The notes under the pieces were generated by a model. It was not told the origin of the DNA and searched no databases. It saw only the letters and a list, made by a program, of their open reading frames with translations. 11,353 nt of DNA from Baffinella frigidus (taxonomy: Eukaryota > Cryptophyceae > Cryptomonadales > Baffinellaceae), in the NCBI GenBank assembly GCA_026770585.1, contig MU646416.1:296186-307538 (forward strand). Direction: 5' to 3'. Of this stretch, positions 1 to 10,100 are shown piece after piece. The translations under genes were made by a program, and so were the position numbers. The first letter of the stretch is position 1. Every line of letters starts with the position of its first letter.

Positions 1-56
1 GAGAGAGAGAGAGAGAGAGGGAGAGTGTGAGAGAGAGTGTGTGAGAGAGGAATGTG
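1..56. repeat. (GA)n microsatellite at the window edge
   Basis: GA repeats with GTGT interruptions. Confidence 0.95.
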
Positions 57-95
57 AGAGTCGGCGCGGGAGGTTCGAACAGTCCCGTCAGGTCG

Positions 96-203
96 AAGGA
101 TACGAAGTAATCAAAGGATAGCGAGTCATCCAAAGATAGCGAGTAATCCACGGATAGCGAAGAATGCAAGGATAGCGAGTATTCCAAGGATAGCGAGCAA
201 TCT
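96..203. repeat. 18-bp satellite, six copies
   Basis: Consensus AAGGATAGCGAGTAATCC in units starting at 96, 113, 132, 150, 168 and 186. A seventh unit resumes at about 347-365 beyond an insertion. On the minus strand each unit reads as six codons like GLLAIL. Confidence 0.85.
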
Positions 204-342
204 CATATGGAAACACTTGAAATTTATAAACTTGATTTCAATCAAAATTACTACACGTTTTCTTCAATATTACTAATAAAGATCGTTCTGCGTAGTAAAT
301 TTCATCGCCAGGAAGGTTTAAATCAAAACCGTTTCCCTATGA
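203..342. mobile_element. 140-bp MITE-like insert in the 18-bp satellite
   Basis: Ends TCATATGGAAAC (203-214) and GTTTCCCTATGA (331-342) are inverted at 11 of 12 positions. AATC at 199-202 and 343-346 could be a 4-bp target duplication, though AATC also ends satellite units. The satellite continues on both sides. It is AT-rich with no coding sequence. Confidence 0.6.
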
Positions 343-427
343 AATCCAGGGAAAGCGAGTGATCCGGATGGAGAGAAGAGAACTAAAGACGAAGCGCAAA
401 GTAATAAGGATGAAGAGTAAAGCGCAC

Positions 428-500
428 CTGGACGTGACCTTTATCCCCCCAGTCTGGCAGGAGCAGCCCCTCTGCCCACAACAATGCAAGGATCGCAAGC
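428..500 (-). pseudogene. GH20 exon i copy A
   Basis: It reads AEGLLLPDWGDKGHVQ with donor CAG|GTGCGC. Trp and Asp are kept but Asn is Lys. It forms a tandem pair with copy B: exon, then about 115 bp of heptamers, period about 187 bp. Confidence 0.6.
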
Positions 501-810
501 CTAAACCGTAAACCCTGAACCCTGCACCCGGTACTGTAAACCTTAACCCTCAACGCTCAACGCTCAACGCTCAACGTTCAACGCTCAACGCTCAATCTAA
601 ACCCAAAGTCACACCTGGACGTGGCCGGTTTCCCCCAAGTCTGTCAGGAGCAGTCCCTCTGCCCACCTCAATGCAAGGATCGCGAGCTTAAACCGTAAAC
701 CCTGAACCCTGCACCCTGAACCCTGCACCTCAAACGCTCAACGCTCAACGCTCAACGCGCAAGGCTCAAGGCTCAAGGCTCAACGCATGACGCTAAACCC
801 TACGGCACAT
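501..810. repeat. C-rich heptamer arrays (CAACGCT, AACCCTG types)
   Basis: Two arrays, 501-600 and 687-800. CAACGCT repeats six or more times in the first; the second drifts to CAAGGCT. On the gene's sense strand these are G-rich, opposite to most other arrays in the window. Confidence 0.85.
615..686 (-). pseudogene. GH20 exon i copy B
   Basis: It reads LAILALRWAEGLLLTDLGET, then GHVQ with donor CAG|GTGTGA. The key Trp-Gly-Asp-Asn is changed to Leu-Gly-Glu-Thr, which would impair the pocket. Its 5' part (LAIL) matches the 18-bp satellite unit at 96-203 rather than copy D. Confidence 0.6.
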
Positions 811-845
811 CTAGACGTGGCTGTTGTCCCCCCAGTCGTTTCAGT
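811..845 (-). pseudogene. GH20 exon i copy C, stop-containing
   Basis: It keeps WGDNSHV and then has TAG at the donor. Upstream similarity is lost and the frame is broken. Confidence 0.5.
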
Positions 846-945
846 TCCGACAGGTGCTGAAGTTGCTGAGCCGTTACATGGCAGGATCAGCATGACACCA
901 AGCGCGGGAGGTTCGAGCGATAGCGAGATCTAGAGAGAGTCGCAC

Positions 946-972
946 CTGGACGCAAAAATAGCAAGCAATCCG

Positions 973-973
<1 letters not shown>
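946..973 (-). pseudogene. Fusion of satellite unit and exon i end
   Basis: Reads GLLAIFASR: a GGATTGCTTGCTAT satellite-type unit joined to the GTCCAG|GTGCGA end of exon i. Confidence 0.4.
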
Positions 974-1022
<49 letters not shown>

Positions 1023-1023
1023 G

Positions 1024-1061
<38 letters not shown>

Positions 1062-1091
1062 CTGTCTGTCTCTGTCTCTCTCTCTATATAT
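973..1091. repeat. (CT)n microsatellite
   Basis: About 118 bp of CT with occasional CGCT and CTGT interruptions, followed by (TA)n and the exon i donor. Arg/Glu-rich reading frames here are artefacts. Confidence 0.95.
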
Positions 1092-1102
1092 ATGTAGCGC
1101 AC

Positions 1103-1173
1103 CTGGACGTGTCCGTTGTCCCCCCAGTCTGTCAGCAGGAGTCCCTCTGCTCCAGTCGATGCCGCGGACGCCG
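1103..1173 (-). CDS. GH20 exon i, best copy (GLLLTDWGDNGH)
   Basis: A 71-nt exon with acceptor ccattgcag|CG and donor GTCCAG|GTGCGC. It reads ASAASTGAEGLLLTDWGDNG, then HVQ. 'GA-GLLLTDWGDNGH-Q' is a late GH20 block carrying the Trp and Asp that line the substrate pocket. G|CG from exon h gives Ala. It ends in phase 0. No following 'P-PVS' exon is visible, so the C-terminus lies to the left. Further copies are at 428-500, 615-686 and 811-845, plus a tail at 946-973. Confidence 0.75.
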
Positions 1174-4100
1174 CTGCAATGGTTTGGGGTTTGGTTTTTG
1201 GTGTTTGGTGTTTGGTGTTTGGTGTTTGGGGTTTGGGGTTTGGGGTTCAAGGTTTGGGGTGATAGGTGTCAGGTCTGGAGTTTCGGGTTTCCGGTGTAGT
1301 TGTTAGGGTTTAGGATTCAGGGTCTAGAGTTGAGGGAGAAGGAGGAAGGGCGACCGGCGTTGGCGATGTTGCTGAAGGAGGAGTGAAAGATGACGGGCGG
1401 GAAGGAGGGGGGTGCGGATGGGGTGGACTCGCGTAGGCAACGTTTCTGGAGCGGGAGGGGGATGAGGGGTGACCGGCGTTGGCGATGTTGCTGAAGGAGT
1501 TGCTGAGGCGCCCCCCGATGCTGTTCCACGCACTGCGGGAGAGGGGCACACTCAGCGTGATTCCTGGATAAGAACCTGATGTACGAGGAGGTTGGGTGGT
1601 CGTGTCCACTTCCACCCTCATGATGTTCCAGAGCGATACCATCCAGGATTTCGTGGTGTTATGGGTATCCTATGAAAGTCATCATATCGCCGAGAAACCT
1701 CAAATTCATCATATCGCAGAGAAAGCTTCACATCCCAGAGAAAGCTCAACTCAGTCAGCACGCGATACCATTGTGTTGCCCAAATTCTTCGCATATTTAC
1801 GGTCCCTGCTGAGGACCTACAGAAACATCCCTTGGCTAGGTGATTTGACGGGGGTCGAATGGGGTGTATCAGGGACAAGGTCTGGGGCGGGGGCTACATC
1901 TTTCGGAACATGCCACACAGCGGGCTACGAAGGGCGTTTTTGCCCATTTTGGGCCGAGTTTCCGTTACCTTATCCGCAGGAACCCCACTATACCCCTACG
2001 GGCTGCCTACCGTAGTGTCGTAGGTCTCATCGCGTGCGGGTAATTCAAAAATCTCTTCAAAGTCTGTTGTGTGGGTCCATTACCTGGTGCCAGGCTTTAC
2101 GTAGCGCGATAACAATTTTTATTAGTAATATCAAAGCAAATGTGTAGTAATTTTAATTTAAAACAAGTTTACAAATTATGAGTGTTTCCATGTGAGATGA
2201 CCTGGTGCCGGGCGCGACGTAGAAGCGTTGCTTGCGGCGCTGGAACCTGATTTATGGTTTATGGTTTATGGTTTTTGGTCTACGGTGTATAGTTTATGGT
2301 TTATGTTTTATGTTTTATGGTTCATGGTTTACAGTGTACGGTTTATGGTTTATCGTGTATGGTGTATGGATTATGGTTCATGGTTTACGGTGTACGGTTC
2401 ACGGTTTACGGTTTAGGGCTTAGGTTTGAGGGCGCAGGGTATAGGGGTGGGACCCAAGGCCCCGCTGTTTGAACAGATATGGTTTATGGTTTATGGTTTA
2501 CGGTTTAGGACTTAGGGCTCAGAGCTTAGGGTTTGGGGTTTAGGGTTTAGGGTTTAGGGTTTATGGTTGACGGTTTGTGGTTGACGGTTCGTGGTTTATG
2601 GTTCAGGGCGCAGAGTTAAGGTCGTAGGGTTTAGGGGTGGGACCCGAGGCCCCGCTGTTTGAAGGGATGGTGCGCTTCGTATCCCCATTCCATGATAATC
2701 CCTGTCGGAGGCGCTGCGTCTCCTGATGGTGGTGTGTGGGGGGGTCGCTTCAGAGAAAGTCGTTCGAATGACGCCGGTCAAATTCAAATGTGCGGAGCCA
2801 TCCGAAATTCGATGTCGTCCTAGTGCAAACCCTGCACGGCGTAGTCATGCCTCAGAGGTTTTGGTGTGGGGGGGGGTCGCTTGAGATGCATCGTTCAAAC
2901 CCCTAGCCCCTTAACCTTCAACCCTCAGCCCAGGACGCGCTGTACAAACTGAAATGCGTGGAGCCGTTCAAATCGCGCTTCAGACACATCTCAGGGAGAG
3001 TCTCCCAGAGATCTTCAACTCCTTTATTCCCCACCGACCTACCCACACATGGTTCAGAGGACGACACTCATATTCAAATGCGTGGAACGATTCAAAATTC
3101 GCTGCGGGAAACCCGAAGGGGGGGGGCTCGATGGCATGATGAGGACATGTCTCGCCCCTCGCTTTCCGATGGCGTGCCGGGATTTTGGATAAGATGGACC
3201 AACCTCATATCTGTCTTGACTCTTCACTTGCATGGCTAAAAGGGGAGTCGGCTCCAACGGGACCCGGGACCCGGACGTGACTGGTACACATCTTAAAACC
3301 ATCTATGCACAGAGCAGTCACAGCGGCGGTGGAGGAGGCGAATCGCGTTGGTCAACGATCAATGCACAACCATGAAGGATGAGAGATATTCCCATGTTTC
3401 TGAATCAGGCAATTTTCTGGCACGGAGCACGTCCGGTTTAGTTATCTATGAATCGTCAGGCTTAGTCAAAAATGGCTTGGTCAAAAAATCTTGAGAGCGG
3501 CTCAGTCAAAAATCTTGGGAGTCTCTCGACGATGAGGGGGTTGAGAGACCTGCGTTTTGTTGTTCGGCATCGACGTCGCCCCACCACTGTCGAAGAAATG
3601 GCATTCAGTGTCCCGCCATGCCATCTCTCGAGGCCATCTTGCAATACATATCACTTCTTTCAACGCATGCTTGCACGCGCCATTCAGTTTCCCCTCATCC
3701 CCCCGGGGGGAATGAGGGGGAGCCGGGAGAGGAGGGGGTGGGTGGGGGCGCCATCGTGCAATGCATGTCGCTTCGCTCAAAGCACTCACACGCCATCTTA
3801 CTATGCATATCGCTTTCCTCAACGCATTCTGACGATCCGGTTTTGTTGCTCGGCATCGACGTCTCCCCACCACTGAAAATGTCATTCAATTTCCCGGCAT
3901 CACCATCTTGCAATGCATAATGGTAGACGCCCTAATTTCGGGGTCACCCTAAGCCCGGCATTCCGTATGGTGCTACTCTATGCAGTACTGCTACCGTATG
4001 CAATACGGTAGGGTGATGGGAAATGCCTTGCAATGCGTATCGCTGCTCTGAGCGCATTCACATGCCACCTTGCAATGAAAATAACCCAGCGCAGGGTCAG

Positions 4101-7100
4101 ATGTGGTGTAGGGTGTCATATGTATGCCAATAGGAGGGTCCCAGATTTATGCCTCAGAGGTTCTGGTTCAGGGATTGCGGTGCATGGTTTGTGGTGCAGG
4201 GTGAACAGACGCTCTTGAAAGGTGTCGCGAACCTAGATGGTAGTGTTGAACCTGCAAATTGCGAGAGGGAGGCACCTACGAGAAACACAGGTCTAGGGAC
4301 CCTACAGCCGACCGTAGGCAACACCGTAGGCGTAACTACCCTGCTTTCAATCCGGTGCCCTATGGACCTGGATGGTAGTGTTGAAGTTGTCTTTTGCGAG
4401 CGCGGCGATCGACCGTAGGAACGCCACGTACACTGCCACCCACGCCCCCCCCCCAGTGTCAGCCTCAGTGTCGCCAAAATGCGCATCTTCAAAACGCTGC
4501 CGCTTCCCGCAGTGTCAGCCGCCCAAGTTGTTTCGCCGCAGTGTCAGCCTCAGGGTCAACCTCTTTAGTAAGACTACCAGGTATTCACCAAAATCGACAC
4601 GTACCCTGACGCCCACGTTCCCCCCAGTCTTACCAAGACCACCAGATATTCGCCAAAACCCTCATCATTTCAAAAACTATGTACATGGCTCTGAAGTTGT
4701 CTTTTCGCCGCGATCGACCGCAGGAACGACACGCCCCCCCCCCCTGATGTCAGCCTCTGTACTGAGACCTGAACGTATTCGCCAAAATGCGCATCTTCAA
4801 AACGCTACCACCCACGCTTCCCGCAGTGTCAGCCTTGGGACTACGACCACTAACTATTCGCAAAAACGCTCATCTTTGCAAAATAATGTTGCGTGCAAAC
4901 GTGCGGAAGGGGAGGCGAGACGCGCCTAGGAAGCGGAGCCCGGCGTGAGCACATTGGTGAGCCCAAATAGACTGGGACATAGCTGGGAGACGCAGCTGGG
5001 AAGCGGCCGCGTTTTGCGACTTCAGGCCGGCTTTTGCCCTCTCCTAATTCGAAGGTCTCGTCGAGGCCGACGTTGAGGATGCGGGGATAAGGGAAGAAGG
5101 GGCGCAATTTTCTGCTAAAAAAATCGTCATTTTTTCATGTGGGAACGATTAGTGAACCGGATGGAGGCAGAGCGAGGAGACGCGTGCCTGGGAATCGCCC
5201 GCGTTTTGCGACTTCAGGCCGGCTTTTGCCCTCGCCGAGTTTGAAGGTTTCTGGGGCTCGACGAAGGCTGTTTTCTGGTACAACCCCGTCAAATTTTGGC
5301 GTGGAAACGATCAGTCAACCCGACTGAGGCAGAGTCAGGAGGATGACCTGGAAACCGGCCGCGTTTTGCGACTTCAGGCCGGCTTTGTCCCTCTCCTAAT
5401 TCGGAGGTTTCGTCGAGGCCGACGTTAAAAAGGCGGGAGTACGGGAAGGAGGGGCCACATATGGCTACACGCGGACCGCACTAAGTGGATCACTCTCAGA
5501 CACAGAGCTAGGAGGGTGACCTGGACACCGGCCGCGTTTCGCGACTTCAGGACGGCTTTTTCCCTCGCCTAGTTCGAAGGTCTCGTCGAGGCCGACGTTG
5601 AGGAGGCGCGAGTAAGGGAAGGACGGGTGGTTCAAGGTACAATGCCGTTAACTTTCGAGCAGAAAAGAGCCCGGGGGGAGCACATTGGTGAGCCCAAATA
5701 GACTGGGACATAGCTGGGAGACGCACCTGGGAATCGTCCGCGTTTTGCGACTTCAGGCCGGCTTTTTCCCTCCCCCAATTCGAAGGTTTCGTCGAGGCCC
5801 ACGTTGAGGAGGCGTGAGTACGGGAAGGAGGGGAGCAGCGCTGCGAACCGCTGTTTGGGGTTTGGGGTTTGGGGTTAAGAGTTTATCTTTCGGGTTTAGA
5901 TTTTTTTGTTTTCTGCGCCGGGTTTAGGGTTTAGAGTCTGCGCCGGGTTTAGACTTCAGGCCGGCTTTTTCCCTCTCTTAATTCGAAGGTTTCGTCGAGT
6001 CGAACGTTGAGGAGGCGCGAGTGCGGGAAGGATGGGAGGAGCGCTCCGAATCTCTGCGTCATGGGGGGGGAAGACGTTATCATCCATGGGAGCTTCGACC
6101 CACTGGAGCTTTGTTCATCATAGTACGGTAGACCGAATGTTGAAGTGGTGACGGGGATGGAAGCTTCAGGGTTGAGGAGGCGGGAGTTTGGGTTTCGGGT
6201 TTAGGGTTTAGTGTTTAGTGTTTAGTGTTTAGGGTTTAGAGGTTGGAACTGTCTTGCAAACAACCACAAAACGGGCGTTCGGGGTGGGGGTCATACAATA
6301 ATCCGGTGAGGAGCGTCCTGCCTATTCTCTTCCGGAGGGTGATGAACCCCGCTGAAATAAAGACTATCCCTTCCAAGGCAGTCACCTCGGACAGTTGGCT
6401 TTGGCGTCCGCGTGACCGGTCACGCGGACGTTCACGAGCCTGCCGGCGGGGCTGTTTCACTTCAGTGAAGAGGGAGGAGCGCTGCGAACCTCAGCGCCAG
6501 AGGTTTGGGGTTTGGGGTTTGGGGTTTGGGGTTTAGGGTTTAGGGTTTAGGGTTTGGGAGTACGGGAAGGCGGTGAGGAGTGCTGCGAACCGCTGTTTGG
6601 GGTTTGGGGTTTGGGATTTGGGGTTTAGGGTGTGGGGTTCAGAGTTGGGGGGTGGGGGGGTATTGTTGAACTGATGACGATGGAGATAACCCCTCCTTCC
6701 CGTTCTTCCGAGGCGCGCTGCGTACCTCAGCGCCAGAGGTTTGGGGTTTGGGGTTTGGGGTTTGGGGTTTGGGGTTTAGGGTTTAGGGTTTAGGGTTTGG
6801 GGAGGGTCACGCACGCGAAGCCAGGGGGGGGGGGGCGGCATTTGTTCAAGTGGTGACTTCAAGGCTTGAACGGGAGTAGTACGCGAGAAGGGTACTGGAC
6901 CAGCCACGACAGAAAGGGGGTATCCCTTAAGTGGCCAGCCGGTCAAATTTGACCGCCAAGAGGTCCTAGGCAGGTCCTAGGGCCCTAAGGTAGGGCGTAT
7001 GCGCCTACTGGCCACTTAAGGGATACCGCCACAAGTCTTCACGCGTGAGCACCTTTCCAGCCCTGGAAAGGTGCTCAGTCGTGAAGACTGTTTGCATGAG

Positions 7101-10100
7101 GAAGTCACTCGGAAGACAGGGTCACGCTGCAGAGGCAACGCGAGAGATGTGCCACGGGAGCGGGAAATGCCTCTTTGAGGAAAGCGAGGGAGGCATTGAT
7201 GTTGGGCATGTTCTCAGGACCGTCCCACATCGCTATCTTAGCCTCAGTCAGGACCGTCCCACATCGCTATCTTAGACACAGTTTTATCACAGCACAAACC
7301 CCACACGTAAGATATCAAAACGTGTCAATTCAATATTATCCCATTTAAATTCGATATTTTTCCATACATGTGATTTAGCAAGGGAGAGGAAGACCTCGTT
7401 GAGGAAAGCGAGGGATGCGTTATCGGGAGAGAGGATGTTGGGCATGTTTTCTGGATCGTCCCACATCGCGCAACCTGCCGAGAACAGAGCAACTTTAGGT
7501 GAACAGAGCAACTTTAGGCGAACAGCGCAACTTTAGGCGAACAGCGCAACTTTGGGAGACCAGAGCAACCTGCCGCACCCAAAAAAACGCGACACATACT
7601 GGGTTAGCCAACATAGGCTAGTACACGAGAACAGAGCAACTTAAGGAGAACAGAGCAACTTTCAGATTTGATGTCCTGAAAAACAGTCGGAAGGGATTTT
7701 ATGGCCAGGAAAACTGTTGAAGGATTGCAGGAGGTTGCCTCGCGAGAGAGGGCGTTTTTCAGATCGGGTGGCCACCAAACCAACCGAACAAGTAGGGTCG
7801 ACTGTAGCAACTGGGGTTGAGGGTGTAGGGTTCAGGGATTAGGGATTAGGGTTTAGGGTTTAGGGTTTGGGGTTCAGGGTTTCGGGTTTAGGGTTTAGGG
7901 TGTAGGGTTTCGGGTTTCGGGTTTCGGGTTTCGGGTTTAGGGGCTAGGGGTTTGGGTTTCGGATTTCGGGTTTAGGGTTTAGTGTTTAGGGTTTAGGGGT
8001 TGGAACTGTCTTGCAAAACAACCACAAAACGGGCGTTCGGGGTGGGTCCGCACAATAATCCCCAGTAAAGAGGTTTGCCGTCCCCTCGGGCAGCTCAGCG
8101 AGGTGCTTTCACTCGAGTTTCAGCCGGGCAATTCTCACTCGAGTTTCAGCCGGGCAATTCTCACTCGAGTTTCAGCCGGGCAATTCTCACTCGAGTTTCA
8201 GCCGGGCAATTCGACGAAGTGCTTCCAAGTATCGATCTTCAGCCAGTGCTGCATATGTCCGAACGACATCGCGTTCTCACACCTTTGCACGAGTCGTTCT
8301 ATTGGTTTGTACTAAATGGCCACTCTACGCGAGTTTCTCAGGAAAGAGGCCCACGGAAATGACTTCCAGTGCTGCATGGGTCCGAACGACTGACGCAGCG
8401 CTAGAAGTAACCATGCTGGTGCAAAACCGCCGGCTTCCAAACAACCAGACCGGAAAGCGGCAGGCTGTGGGTTTAGGGTTTCGGGTTTAGGGGCTAGGGG
8501 TTTGGGTTTCGGGTTTCGGGTTTAGGGTTTAGGGTTTAGTGTTTAGGGTTTAGAGGTTGGAACTGTCTTGCAAACAACCACAAAACGGGCGTTCGGGGTG
8601 GGGGTCATACAATAATCCCCAGTGAAGAGGTTCGATGTCCCTTCGGGCAGCTCGGCGAGGTGCTTCCACTTGTCGAGTTTCAGCCAGTGCTGCAGGTGCC
8701 CGAACGACTGCTGGTTCGGCACAAGCTCCACAAACCTGCAATTTTTCAACAGATTTTAACCATGTGTATGCATTACATTTTTGTCTTTTTAAATCGTTTT
8801 TACCGTTTTTATCTGCATTTTTTGCTTGTTTGTGTTATTCTGCACTAATCTGTCAAGATGTTCGATGTGCTTCCGCTTGAGCCAGTGCTGCCTGCGTCCA
8901 AACGATTGCTGGTTCGGCACCAGCTCCACAAACCTGCCATTTTTTTACGGTTTTAAAATTTACTATTTTTTGTCATGTTTTTGCATTTTGTTCGTGTTCA
9001 GAGGGCCGAGACATATTCGGCTAGGCAGGGCTCTCTAACGTTAGCTAGAGAGCCCTGGACTCGCACCGCCCTAGGCGTTAGCTAGAGAGCCCTGGACTCG
9101 CACCGCCCTAGGCGTTAGCTAGAAAGCCCTGGACTCGCACCGCCCTAGGCTCGGCAAGGTGTTCGCGAGCGCGAAAACTAAACCCACCCAGTGGGCTTCG
9201 AAGAAACGTTGAACATGGGATCCTTCTGAGATGTCGGTTAATGGGATTTCTTCGTACAAAGCACTTGTTAATCAGTACCACGAACATAAATATGCCGATC
9301 TGCGGAGCCAGTTGTGTGAAAAGGCGCGGCTGCACCACCAGGTGGAACAACGTGGAGGGGCGCACCCTACACCCTACACCCTACACCCTACACCCTACAC
9401 CCTACACCCTACACCCTACACCCCACACCCCTAACCGAGTTTGTGAGGGAGGGTTTCGGGGGGGGGGGGGGGCGTACCGAGCGTGGGCGTACTCAGCCAG
9501 CTCGAGCACCTCCTCCGGCGTCAACGCGCCTGTTCCTTCCCACACCTGTACAGCGCGAACCTCAATATTTCCAAAGAATGGCGAATATCGCAACTCGCGT
9601 CGACGTAGCCGGGGTATTGTAGATTTCGTCTTAGCGCGGAATTTCGGGAGATCAGGTCGGGACATCGGGGCACGAAAAAAAGTGAAAATAAATCAAAAAG
9701 CTGTATTTTACGGGTGGGGGTCGCGATCTTATCATCAAATCCATGCGTAAGATAGCATAAAACTTGAGATGGACGTGAAAATGATCGCGATTTTTTCGAT
9801 TTTCTCCATCCCCCGACCCGAAGTGAATTCCGCGCTAAGCCGAAATCTACAATACGGTGTGCCAGAGGGCGTCCCATCAAGCGGCGTTGCCCTGGCTGCG
9901 ACCCCCGTAGCTAGCCTACTGCTCCTCGCCACACGCCCGCCTCGGAGTCGGCGTAAGTCAACATTCTGAAATTGCCCACATCATCTCCGTGGCCGAGCGG
10001 GTGGACACCTCTTCACAGCCGGGGTATGCGAAGGTGTGCTCGGTGTAGAACTGCAGCTGGTTCATCCGAATCCCTGCGGGAAACGCCGATTGTTAACATC

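Larger units (their letters stand above)
4996..6043 (-). repeat. Tandem array of exon f plus intron, 170-206 bp period
   Basis: Six units, each with an exon f core and a 60-100 nt spacer. Spacers of units A and E share a block near 4946-4995 and 5677-5726 (CACATTGGTGAGCCCAAATA, then the following TAGACTGGGACATAGCTGGG), nearly identical. Spacers of B and C share another (ACGATYAGTSAACC, then GGCAGAG). Two spacer types therefore occur among the units. Confidence 0.85.
5845..6800. repeat. TTTGGGG/TTTAGGG arrays linked to exon f acceptors
   Basis: Arrays at 5852-5880, 6189-6240, 6502-6560, 6594-6650 and 6739-6800. Four are preceded on the + strand by a GCGCTGCGAACC-type block (5834, 6478, 6580, 6716), the reverse of the exon f acceptor. 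Two also share CAGCGCCAGAGG. Order inside arrays is regular, TTTGGGG units first and then TTTAGGG. Confidence 0.85.

Noticed and set aside
887-1250. Arg/Glu-rich minus-strand frames
   Set aside because: Translation of the CT microsatellite.
1109-1306. + strand frame with HLDV--VPPVCQ repeated in four places
   Set aside because: It is the antisense of exon i. The minus strand gives the GH20 TDWGDNGH block with proper splice phase.
1596-2015. 139-codon + strand open frame
   Set aside because: Inside intron g3-h, antisense to the gene, with no recognised domain. Length is within chance for GC-balanced sequence.
3290-3378. Amidohydrolase-like + strand peptide (AVEEANRVGQRSMHNHEG)
   Set aside because: Too short, no splice context and antisense to the gene; the similarity is weak.
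4372-4929. Longest + strand open frame (185 codons)
   Set aside because: It runs through a 310-bp tandem repeat and poly-C runs; composition is Ser/Arg/Pro-rich and matches no family.
7482-7665. CRISPR-like regular repeats
   Set aside because: Units are contiguous 19-mers without spacers, in a eukaryotic intron.
9363-9437. True chromosome end
   Set aside because: The heptamer array is internal, with gene sequence on both sides.
9475-9640. LamG-like lectin fragment
   Set aside because: First impression from EVRAVQVWEGTGALTPEEV; the exon c/exon d phase and the neighbouring blocks place it in GH20.
9989-10075. tRNA-like GTGGCCGAGCGG with a downstream GGTTCATCCGAATCC
   Set aside because: No acceptor stem or cloverleaf forms, and the bases are exon b and its intron on the other strand.
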